This document shows, one piece after another, positions 25,048-33,096 of a stretch of 64,000 nt of DNA. How positions within the stretch are numbered: the stretch's first letter is position 1; every line of letters starts with the position of its first letter. The stretch comes from Sphingobium sp. 15-1 (GTDB lineage: Bacteria; Pseudomonadota; Alphaproteobacteria; Sphingomonadales; Sphingomonadaceae): contig NZ_JABXJG010000003.1 of the NCBI RefSeq assembly GCF_013375535.1, forward strand, positions 1 to 64,000, in the 5' to 3' direction. Below the pieces are notes generated by a model that worked only from the letters and a program-made list of their open reading frames with translations, had not been told where the DNA came from and searched no databases. Position numbers and translations under genes: made by a program.

Positions 25048-27824
25048 TCGCTCCGGCGTTTTGGGCCCGAACGGTTGCCTGTGAGGGTCGATCGAGCAAG
25101 GCGGCGCGGTAAAGCTCGATACTGAACTGGACTGTCCCGCGCATGTTGATGTGGGCGTGTGCAATCGGCGCGATGCGCGCCAAATGCGCATGCGGATATT
25201 TGTCAGGGCCATCGGCGATGACAGAATCGATCTTTGCGGCATTCCAGAAAATAACCAGATTGGTGAGCAGCGTCAGCCCTCCGGAAATCGCGGTCAGCTC
25301 TTCGCCGGTTCGGCCATGCGTGCCATCGATCTGGCCGTCATGGATCGCGCGTTGCAACCGGTGCACGGCCTCGCCCTGAGCCAACAGCGCATAGATGCCG
25401 CCGGAATTCGGCGTTGGAAAGGTAGTCGGCGAGGTAGATCGTGCGCAGCAGCTTGCCGATTGTCTCGCCGGTCTGATGGATGGCCGCGCCAGTAGCGGCG
25501 ACCCCAAATCGCTCGATCGCCCAGGTAGCGGGACACCAACCATGCCGGATCGAGGCCGCTACGTGCAGGAAGCCATCATAGCCCTTGGAGATTGTCCGGG
25601 CCGACACACAAGGGCAGGCAATTGGCGCAAGGATTTCGGGCACCGCAAAGCCGCGTGGGAGATAGAGCTTGCGCTCACCCAGATCGGCCAGGCGCGGGCA
25701 CAGATCAAGACCGACCGCCTTGGCGATAGCCATCGCAAAATGGGTGAACCCGTGCGTGTCGACCGCGACGCGTTCGATTTCCGGACGGTGCAGTGCACCT
25801 TCGATTGCCGCACCAGCCTGGCGGTGGTTCACCAGGATTGGGCGATCGTAGAGGATCGGCCATTGATCGAGCACGTGGGTGTAGGTCCCGATCGAAGGCG
25901 TGCGGCGGCGGGGATCGTGGCGGGCGGCCCACAGGCGCCGGCTTGTCTCGACGCTCATCATGTCGGATGACGCCGAAAGCCCGTCTCCCCACAAGCGGGC
26001 GGCGGGGAGCCGGGAGAAGGCGCCGAGGATGACATCGTTGGCAACCCTGAATCGCTTCTGCGCGACGAGCCGGCGCATCATCACCCCGGTCGCCTCGGCG
26101 CTGAACGGCGGGACCATCCGCGCCATATCGGCGGCGGTCATGTCAGAGCCGAGCGCCAGAATGGGAGCATAGACGAGGGCAAGCTCGGTTTCGCCATGGG
26201 GCGGGCGGCCGAGCAGCGTCCGTGAGAACTGGGCCCTGCTGTCGGCTTCGACCATGAGGTCTGCCATCTGGACGCTGCCAATCTGTGCAAACAGCTGGCG
26301 GCGCGACGCCGCGAGTTCGGGCGGCTCCGGGTCGACCTTGATCCGGGGCACAACGAGACGGTTGTTGGTAATGCGCAGCTCGCCCGCCTTCACCGCTTCG
26401 GCGAGCGCTTCCAGGCTGATGCCAAGCTGCGCCCTGATCCGGGACAACATGCGTTCAGGGCCGCCGGGCAGGGACAGCGAGCGTGAGAGCAGTTTGTGAC
26501 TGCGGCGCCACAGCTGCGCCGGGAGCAGGCGATCTTCAGGCGAGCGATGCTCGATGCTGGCGCCGCAGGACGCCTGCCCGTTGCGCAGCGAGCGTTTGAC
26601 CAGCAGCAAAGTGGCGGCGTTGAACGCGCCGAGGGCGGCCTTGCGATCCTGCGATACCAGCAAATCCCGCCAGGTCGAGCCGAAGGGATTGCCGGTGCCG
26701 GCGGCCAGTTCGCTCGGCGCTTTTGCCAATGTGCCGATCGCCGCGGAGAGGTTCGGGTTTGCCGATGTATCAAGCTCGAACTCGGCCAGGGCCGCGAGTG
26801 TCTCGGTCACCTGCCGTTCCTGCGCGGCGAGCTCTGCCCGCACCGCGGCAACCCGGCTACGGGGTACAAACAGCACGTTCCCGACGAACGGCTCAAGCAT
26901 CGCCAGCGCTGCGCTGCGGAACGCATCATCACCCGGGCTTTCGTCACGGCCGAGCGCCGCCAGGTCAATTGGCAGATGCCGCAACCGGCGCAGGGCCTGC
27001 GCGTCATTGGCCTCCGCGCGTCCACGCGCCTGACGCCACAGGTCCGCGAACCGGTGATCGAGCAACGTCAGGCCCTGATCATTGAGGCGCAAGAAGGTCA
27101 GCCGCCGGAAGCAGGCCAGTGCGAGCATATTGGCAGACCCGAGCCGGCCAAGCGTTGCGGCCTTCCGAGCTGATATCGGCATCGCAAGTGCAACCAGCAC
27201 CGTCTCCGTCAGCCCCAGATCAAGCTGTTGCGCACCAAGCTCCTTGAGAAACCGGATCTTGGCGAGGTGGTCTTCAATCCCCTGCGGCCTCTTCGAGCGG
27301 AGCCCGGCACGCAGCCATTCGAGGCGTGTAATACCCTCCCGATTCTCCGCCAGGCGGCCACCCCATTCGCTGGCCGGAATGTTCGCGAGGAGCGGCGTGA
27401 GGCGGGCCTGCAGCCCTGCCTCGAACTCCCGCCGGATCTCGCGCGCCGCTTCCTGATGTTCATGGAGGGTGCGCCGACGGCGATAGAGCGCCCGGATCGA
27501 CGTGAGCTGCGGAGGGGTTTGCAGTTCGCCGGCGACATGCACCAGCACCGCCGAAGGGATCATTTCCACTGAATTGAGCGCCATGCCGATCATGCGCATG
27601 TAACCAATCTGGATGGCTATCGCGAGGCGGTTCATGTCGCGGCGATGGCTCTGGATTGCCGCAGGTTCGTCGCCCACAAGCGTGAAGAAGGTGTCGATCT
27701 CCAGCGCCTCGAGCATGGCGGGAAAGTGATCCCAGCCAAGGTAGCGCTTCGCCCAGTCGCCCACGACTCGTCCTCTGCCGGCCCAATCAGCCTTCCAATC
27801 TAACCGCCGGGCATCGATTTGCAT
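25043..27824 (-). pseudogene. tnpA: Tn3-family transposase tnpA, frameshifted near its C-terminus
   Basis: The main frame (27824 to about 25400) encodes ~808 residues of a Tn3-family transposase, including ERVAVDTHGFTHFAMAIAKA, which carries one of the catalytic Asp residues, and IGKLLRTIYLADYLSNAEFR near the end. At about 25398-25403 the homology moves to the next frame: GIYALLAQGEAVHRLQRAI, then ISGGLTLLTNLVIFWNAAKI and a normal C-terminus stopping at 25043. The rejoined protein would be about 927 residues, close to other Tn3-type TnpA. The shift removes the C-terminal region, so transposition is probably lost unless frameshifting occurs. The start codon lies 6 bases inside the right terminal repeat. 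Confidence 0.85.
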
Positions 27825-27830
27825 CAGCCA

Positions 27831-27940
27831 CGCGAAAATAACAGGATGTTGTTTTATATCAGCATGTTACGGCGCTTATGACTGGAATTCATGCGCAATT
27901 TCAATAGCTTGCTTAGCGTCACTTTTTGCACAAATGTTAC
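27831..27940 (-). repeat. Right terminal inverted repeat of the Tn3-type element
   Basis: Read on the minus strand it starts GTAACATTTGTGCAAAAAGT and ends TTATTTTCGCG. Pairs with 24938-25047. Confidence 0.8.
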
Positions 27941-28122
27941 GAGGACCCCATCGTGGCGTTACGATGGACTGGTTCGGCCCGAAGAATCTTCGAAAATTTG
28001 AGCCGCAGATCGCAGCCATTGCGAAAAAATTTGTCGATCGCATGGATGATCTCGGCAATGCATGTGACTTTTCTTCCGATATCGCCTATTGGTTTCCCCT
28101 TCGCGTTGTGATGACCCTCATG
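27941..28122 (+). pseudogene. Cytochrome P450 internal fragment
   Basis: The frame containing the ATG at 27964 reads MDWFGPKNLRKFEPQIAAIA, KKFVDRMDDLGNACDFSSDI and YWFPLRVVMTLMG. This is the B'-C to E-helix region of bacterial P450s, where the substrate-binding and 'PPEHTRYR-L' segments lie. The rest of the enzyme, including the heme loop, is absent. It is bounded on the left by the Tn3-type right repeat and on the right by the IS6 left repeat. The complete P450 nearby is on the other strand and is a different gene. Confidence 0.7.
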
Positions 28123-28939
28123 GGTTCTGTCGCAAATTTTCGCTGAGTGTGAGAAGGTTGGCCTGACGAGGCTGTCAGGGATGGGATTGTTGTTCAAAGG
28201 CCGTCATTTCGAAGGGTCGCTGATCCTGCTGTGCGTACGCTGGTACCTGGGCTACGCCTTGAGCCTGCGGGATTTGGAGGAGATGATCGCCGAGCGGGGC
28301 GTTCGCGTCGATCATTCGACGATCCACCGCCGGATGGTGCGCTACACGCCGCAACTGCTCGATGCTTTCAACGCCCGCAAGCGCCCTGTGACTGGCAAGT
28401 GGTACGTCGACGAGACCTACATCAAGGTCAGGGGCGAGTGGACCTACCTGTATCGGGCGATCGATAAGAGCGGCGCCACGGTCGCCTTCCTGTTTTCGCC
28501 CACGCGCAACCTCAAGGACGCGAAGCGTTTCTTCCGCAGGGCCTATGCGCGCCATGGCCTGCCCGTGCAGGTAACCATCGACGGCAGCCAGACCAACCTG
28601 GAAGCGGCCCGGAAATGCCACGCTGAAGTGCGGATGCGGAACCGGCCGGACACAAAGCCGCTCAAGGTCCGGCAGAGCCGGTACATGAACAACCGGATCG
28701 AGCAGGACCATCGGCGCATCAAGCGCCGGATCCGCCCGATGCTCGGCTTCAAGTCCGAGCGCGCGGCCGCCATCATCCTCGGCGGCATCGAACTCGTCCA
28801 CATGATCCGCAAGGGCCAGATGATCGCCGCCAACGACACCCGAAATCTGTCCCTCGCCGAGCAGTTCGACCACCTCGCGGCATAATCCACTATGTCAAAG
28901 AGCCAAACTGCGTCCCGCGCCAAAGTTTGCGACAGAGCC
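28123..28939 (+). mobile_element. IS6-family insertion sequence (817 bp)
   Basis: Ends are GGTTCTGTCGCAAATTTTCGC (left, 28123 on) and, read inward from 28939, GGCTCTGTCGCAAACTTTGGC; they match at 18 of 21 positions. The length and a single transposase fit the IS6 family. The flanking 8-mers (CCCTCATG left, ACTTTTTG right) differ, so no target duplication survives; IS6 elements often leave this by cointegrate resolution or adjacent deletion. Confidence 0.85.
28181..28885 (+). CDS. IS6-family transposase
   Basis: A complete 234-residue IS6 transposase: FKGRHFEGSLILLCVRWYLG at the front, SLRDLEEMIAERGVRVDHST helix-turn-helix, then the DDE residues in WYVDETYIKVRG, TIDGSQTN and NNRIEQDHRRIK. The length is normal and the frame intact, so the element may be active. 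It is an IS6 relative but not identical to IS6100 as I recall that protein. Such elements commonly gather and delete catabolic genes in sphingomonads. Confidence 0.92.
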   Translation: MGLLFKGRHFEGSLILLCVRWYLGYALSLRDLEEMIAERGVRVDHSTIHRRMVRYTPQLLDAFNARKRPVTGKWYVDETYIKVRGEWTYLYRAIDKSGATVAFLFSPTRNLKDAKRFFRRAYARHGLPVQVTIDGSQTNLEAARKCHAEVRMRNRPDTKPLKVRQSRYMNNRIEQDHRRIKRRIRPMLGFKSERAAAIILGGIELVHMIRKGQMIAANDTRNLSLAEQFDHLAA

Positions 28940-28986
28940 ACTTTTTGAGGCTTCAGAAGCACTCCAGTGCGGGTGCACGTGCAGCT

Positions 28987-30228
28987 CTATTGGAGCTTCA
29001 CGTTCAGGCTCTTCACGCCGGGAATCATTAGGTTGTTTTGGTATTTCAAATCACTTTGCCCGGGGGCCAACTGAAGGTTCGGGAAGCGGTCCATCAAGCA
29101 TTCGAGTGCGACTTTCGCTTCGAGTCGGGCGAGTGAAGCACCCAAACAGGTATGGGCGCCGTGCCCGAATCCTATATGGCCGCGCACGTTTTTCCGGTCG
29201 ATGAGGAACTTGTCCGGGTCAGAAATTACGGCGCCGTCTCTATTGGCAGAGGTGAGATTGAAAAGTACGAAATCGCCGGCAGGAATGTCGATGCCGCCAA
29301 GGGTCACTTCTCGAGTCACTTTGCGCACAAGCGATCGCACAACACCGCGATAGCGGAGCGACTCCTCCAGGGCTGCGGGGATAAGTGCCCGATTTTGAGC
29401 CACACGATCCCATTCGCGGTCGCCGGACAACAGGCAGTAAAGTGTTACCGTCAGCCACTGACCTGTCGTGTCGGCACCTGCTCCCGCGATGTTAAAAACA
29501 TTGTGCAACAATTCTTGGTCGTCGAGCGCCGCTTCACCTTCATCGCCCTTGGCTTCGATTAGGTAGGAGACGACGTCTTCACCAAGATTATTGCGACGTA
29601 GAGCAACAAGCCCGCGCACATAGTCCTCGAACTCGCGGATACCTCTCCAGCAGGAAATGGTCTCTTCTTCGCTCAACTGCCAGGTACCGGCAAGAACGAC
29701 GATGTTTCCAACCCATTTACCGAACTTCAGCGCGTCCTCGGCGGGCACCCCCATCAGCCTCCCGATGACGAGCGGGGGAAGCGCGGCGGTGAACCGTTCG
29801 ATAATGTCACACTCTTCAACGCCGTCCAGTCCGTCGAGCAGGTCCTCGACGATCTCGCGGATCCACGGCTCGAACTTGAGGATGCGGCCTGGTGTGAACG
29901 CCTTCATCATAAGGCGCTTTAACCGGGTATGATCCGGCGGATCGGTCATCACGACCTCTTTGTCGAGCGGTGGACGCCAATCGCCAAATTCCGCTACAAT
30001 CGTCGCAGGTAATTCCGTTCGCGATGTGAGCACCGCCGAATTGGAGAAAATTTCCGGATTTTCGTAGATATTCCGAACATCGGCATATCGTGTGACCACC
30101 CACATACCTAGTTCTTCAGAAAAGAAGACAGGAGCGTTTTCCCGCGCTTCGGCCAGGATCGGGAATGGGTCATCAATCTGGTCCGCTGAAAAAGGCGAAT
30201 ACTTTTCAAAAGTGGGTTGGCGGTGCAT
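28987..30228 (-). CDS. Cytochrome P450 monooxygenase
   Basis: I place the start at the ATG at 30228 (MHRQPTFEKYSPF), which follows GAGAGGATCC; a longer frame to 30441 has no family match in its extra part. This gives 413 residues, normal for a soluble bacterial P450. The I-helix oxygen-activation motif GAGADTTG lies at about 248-255, the K-helix EESLR near 295, and the heme-thiolate loop FGHGAHTCLGA at about 356-366. It hydroxylates or demethylates an organic substrate with electrons from a ferredoxin partner; no ferredoxin or reductase gene is next to it. A MarR regulator lies upstream on the same strand. Confidence 0.92.
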   Translation of the reverse strand: MHRQPTFEKYSPFSADQIDDPFPILAEARENAPVFFSEELGMWVVTRYADVRNIYENPEIFSNSAVLTSRTELPATIVAEFGDWRPPLDKEVVMTDPPDHTRLKRLMMKAFTPGRILKFEPWIREIVEDLLDGLDGVEECDIIERFTAALPPLVIGRLMGVPAEDALKFGKWVGNIVVLAGTWQLSEEETISCWRGIREFEDYVRGLVALRRNNLGEDVVSYLIEAKGDEGEAALDDQELLHNVFNIAGAGADTTGQWLTVTLYCLLSGDREWDRVAQNRALIPAALEESLRYRGVVRSLVRKVTREVTLGGIDIPAGDFVLFNLTSANRDGAVISDPDKFLIDRKNVRGHIGFGHGAHTCLGASLARLEAKVALECLMDRFPNLQLAPGQSDLKYQNNLMIPGVKSLNVKLQ

Positions 30229-30355
30229 CTTTGGATCCTCTCGCTTAATGTTATGAAATGTTGGCCCGCAAGCGCCATCTTGATGCGAACTGCCTGTGCG
30301 CCGCGCAGATTCTGTCCCGGGCTGTTCCCAGGCTCGCCTTCTTGGCGGCACGCCA

Positions 30356-30826
30356 TCACAAGGTGACGGCGAAGTTCTCGGCAGGCAAGCCTTGGTCCGA
30401 CAACGCTCCAATTTCCGGCGGTTCACCCCACTCGGCATCAAGCGCGTCGTAAAGATTCTTCAATCGCCGGCTCCCGATGCGGGCCATCAGTTCTCGTTCG
30501 ATTGCCTGGAAAATTCGCGAGCAAATCTCGTCTCCTTCGCCCAATCCCGACTTCAAAACTATGATTCGCACCCGCCGATCCTGCGGATCCTCGCGAACAT
30601 CGATAAAGTCTCGCTCGACCAGTTCCGCGATAATCTGACTTACTGCCTGGCGAGAGATGCCCAGGTTGCGAGCGATGTCTGCAGCTCTCTTTTCTCCCGC
30701 AGCGACGTTCGCGATGACGAAAAGCTGTCCGCGTGTGAGCGACGACACGCCATTTGCATCCAGCGCACTCTGGATGGCGTCCTGAACCCAGTTGGTACGC
30801 TTGGTGAGCATGGAAATCAGATGCAA
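30356..30826 (-). CDS. MarR-family transcriptional regulator
   Basis: A 156-residue winged-helix protein with MarR layout: N-terminal dimer helix, the HTH RAADIARNLGISRQAVSQII, and the wing EDPQDRRVRIIVL. The TTG at 30826 follows AAGGA at suitable spacing; an in-frame ATG at 30811 (MLTKRTNWV) is the alternative. MarR proteins usually bind small aromatic ligands and repress a divergent or downstream gene. Here the ThDP enzyme gene at 31131 is divergent and its promoter carries a perfect inverted repeat, while the P450 gene lies downstream. Either could be the target; this is inference. Confidence 0.85.
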   Translation of the reverse strand: MHLISMLTKRTNWVQDAIQSALDANGVSSLTRGQLFVIANVAAGEKRAADIARNLGISRQAVSQIIAELVERDFIDVREDPQDRRVRIIVLKSGLGEGDEICSRIFQAIERELMARIGSRRLKNLYDALDAEWGEPPEIGALSDQGLPAENFAVTL

Positions 30827-31130
30827 CTGCCGGGATCCTTTTGGCCGATGTCTGCCCTATACAGGTTTACCGCCGGCTATCAGAAGGAGTGGAGAGATGC
30901 AAGAGTGCGGGTCACTATCTGTCAATTAATGAGATTATCTAGTCCCTCTTTGAAAAGAGCTGACAAACCGAAGGTAACAAACAAGCACTTGATATCAATG
31001 GATCTTACTACGGATTTGTAGGGGTGGCCCCGTCTTACGGCCTAATGTAAACTTCCATAAATGGAAAGCTGCTTGACAAGATAAATCGACCGGATTTATC
31101 TCTTGCATATTCGTTGGAGAGGCGTTTGAC
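30827..31130. other. Divergent control region between marR and the ThDP enzyme gene
   Basis: About 300 bases, AT-richer than its neighbours, with no gene. It carries the promoter and operator-like repeat listed at 31073-31101. Confidence 0.5.
31073..31101 (+). promoter_or_regulatory. Promoter with overlapping perfect inverted repeat
   Basis: TTGACA (31073-31078), 17-base spacer, TTATCT (31096-31101). The inverted repeat AGATAAATC (31079-31087) - GACCG - GATTTATCT (31093-31101) has perfect 9-bp arms and fills the spacer and -10. A bound dimer would block RNA polymerase. The MarR protein encoded next door is the likely binder. Confidence 0.6.
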
Positions 31131-32918
31131 ATGAATGATCAACAATCTGACGGTGCGGGTGAAAGCGACGCACTGGTGTCTCGTTCGGGCGGCCAAGCCG
31201 TAGTTGAGGCGCTGCATGCGTCCGGCGTGGACCTTGTGGTCGGGTACTCTGGTGGCGGTACTGGAGCCATCATCCACCATATTGCCACGAGCGGCATGGC
31301 AAACATGAATGCCCGCACAGAGTTGTCTGGCGCCTGGATTTCATATGGCTATAACCGGGTGAAGGGACGGGCTGCGTCAGCCTGCCTCTTCCACTGTGTC
31401 GGAGCGCTGCACGCTGCTCCGGTGGTCTATGCGTCGAAGGTCGACAGCACGCCCTTCTTCATGATGGACGTCAACCTCGACAGTTCGCTCGATTTTCGCG
31501 AAGGTCTGCAGGACTCGGCCGAATTGCTGTCTGCCCTGAAGCCCATCGCCAAGCATGCCCGCAAAGCTGTCCTGGCTGATGACCTCCCGCTTGCGGTTCG
31601 CCAAGCTGTGCTTGCAGCAAGTACTGGGCGGCCGGGCTCCAGCGTCCTTGACCTGACGCTCCAGTCTGTCACGCACGAGACGGCTTGCCTCGTGGAGCCC
31701 CTGGCGCTGCCCGAGCCACCGGCCGCTTCGGAGGCGACCATTGCCCGCGCTCTCAGCATGATCGCCAGTGCCAAGTCGCCGATCCTGTTCGTAGGTGGTG
31801 GCGTCCACCTGGCGCAGGCCACGGCGGAGCTGCAAGCGTTCGCCGAGTCGCTCGGGATACCTATGGTATCCACTTCCTGGGGCGGTCGCGGCGCGGTTTC
31901 CGACGATCACCCCCTGTTTGCTGGTGTCGTTGGGTCATTCGGTTGGGAAAGTGCCAACAGCATCATCCAGCAGTCCGACCTGTGGATTGCGGTCGGCACG
32001 ACCTTCTCCCAGATGACAACCGGCGCTTGGAACATCGACAAGCCCAGCAACGTGATCCAGATCGACGTGGACCCGAATCAGCTCGGCAAGATTTTTCAGC
32101 CGACGCTTGGCATCACTGGCGACGCTAAGGTCGTCCTGCGGCAGCTTCTCGACGGTGCCAAGAAGAACAACGTGACACCGGCGTCGGGTGGTGCCGAGGT
32201 CAATGCGATCGCCGCGTCAAAGGAAGAGTGGTTCAAGTACCACGACGAGCTTTGCCGCGATCCAGGCTCGGACAAGAAGGTTAACCAATACTATCTGATC
32301 GACCAGATGGCCAAGGCGCTGCCGGAAGGGTCTATCGTTGTAGGGGACAGCGGCGGTCAAGCGTTCATGCTGTATCGGTCGTTCCACTACAAGCAAGTGA
32401 CGCCGATGCCGCTCGGCTCGCGCTACATGTCGCTCGGCGCTGGTCTGCCTGTCGCAATGGGGGCGAAGCTGGCCGCGCCGGAGCGGACAGTCGTAAGCTA
32501 CCATGGTGATGGTGGGTTCTACTATGACTGCATGGAGCTTTCGACGCTTGCCGAGCGTAACATGAAGGTCATCATCGTCATCGACAATAACCACTGCCTG
32601 TACGCCAACCGGCAAGGCATGAGCCTCTGGGGCATTCAAAACCCTTGGGTGGACCTGCCGGAGAGCACCGACTTCGTCGCCTTGGCAAAAGCACAGGGCG
32701 TCGACGGCGAGCGAGTGACGGATCCAGCCGACCTGCCGACCGCACTTGAGCGGGCCATGGCTGCTGAAGGTAGCTATCTGCTGGACGTTTGGACTGACCC
32801 TGACACGCGCATTCGTCGCGCGATCCGTGACGTTATCCCGATCTTGTCCGACCGGAAGCCGCAGCAAGGGGCAGGCGCCCATATGGGGCCGCCGTTAGAA
32901 GGTAGCTGGCCGGCTTGA
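31131..32918 (+). CDS. Thiamine-diphosphate-dependent enzyme (acetolactate synthase / 2-oxoacid decarboxylase family)
   Basis: A 595-residue protein with three ThDP-enzyme domains. The N-terminal Pyr domain holds the activating Glu64 in NARTELSGAWISYGYNR. The central domain has SPILFVGGGVHLAQA. The C-terminal PP domain has the ThDP/Mg motif starting GDGGFYYDCMELST near 459 and ending IDNNHCLYANRQG. Because Glu64 is kept, it is not glyoxylate carboligase. It may decarboxylate a 2-oxoacid or join two carbonyl compounds. GGAGAGG precedes the ATG. It leads a row of genes on the plus strand: GMC oxidoreductase, TIM-barrel protein, SDR. Confidence 0.85.
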   Translation: MNDQQSDGAGESDALVSRSGGQAVVEALHASGVDLVVGYSGGGTGAIIHHIATSGMANMNARTELSGAWISYGYNRVKGRAASACLFHCVGALHAAPVVYASKVDSTPFFMMDVNLDSSLDFREGLQDSAELLSALKPIAKHARKAVLADDLPLAVRQAVLAASTGRPGSSVLDLTLQSVTHETACLVEPLALPEPPAASEATIARALSMIASAKSPILFVGGGVHLAQATAELQAFAESLGIPMVSTSWGGRGAVSDDHPLFAGVVGSFGWESANSIIQQSDLWIAVGTTFSQMTTGAWNIDKPSNVIQIDVDPNQLGKIFQPTLGITGDAKVVLRQLLDGAKKNNVTPASGGAEVNAIAASKEEWFKYHDELCRDPGSDKKVNQYYLIDQMAKALPEGSIVVGDSGGQAFMLYRSFHYKQVTPMPLGSRYMSLGAGLPVAMGAKLAAPERTVVSYHGDGGFYYDCMELSTLAERNMKVIIVIDNNHCLYANRQGMSLWGIQNPWVDLPESTDFVALAKAQGVDGERVTDPADLPTALERAMAAEGSYLLDVWTDPDTRIRRAIRDVIPILSDRKPQQGAGAHMGPPLEGSWPA

Positions 32919-33096
32919 TCGAAATGCGGTTTTTCCGGCGGCGGGGGACTGCGTTTCAAACGGATCTGTGCCGCCGGTGAAACTGAAAAGTTGCTGTAGC
33001 GGGACTGGCGTCGATGTCAGAGGAACTCCAGGGCCGATGATGACGCGCCGATGGCGTAGATCGACAGTCTTTGCATGGCTGCGGTGAGAGGATCGG

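Larger units (their letters stand above)
24938..27940 (-). mobile_element. Tn3-family insertion element with 110-bp inverted repeats (IS1071-like layout)
   Basis: A 3003-bp unit bounded by ungapped 110-bp inverted repeats: left 24938-25047, right 27831-27940. By eye they match at about 88 of 110 positions, with two conserved blocks (outer ~47 and inner ~40 bases) around a variable middle. Each block starts GTAACAT. The only gene inside is a Tn3-type transposase; no resolvase or res site is seen. The length, the single gene and the 110-bp ends recall IS1071, known from catabolic plasmids of betaproteobacteria. No matching 5-bp target repeats flank it (GTTTC left, GAGGA right), so flanks were rearranged after insertion. 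Confidence 0.8.

Noticed and set aside
28123..28939. IS6100 itself
   Set aside because: The transposase and end sequences are of the IS6 family but differ from IS6100 as I recall them; called only to family level.
31131..32918. Glyoxylate carboligase
   Set aside because: The activating Glu (Glu64) is present, while glyoxylate carboligase has Val there.
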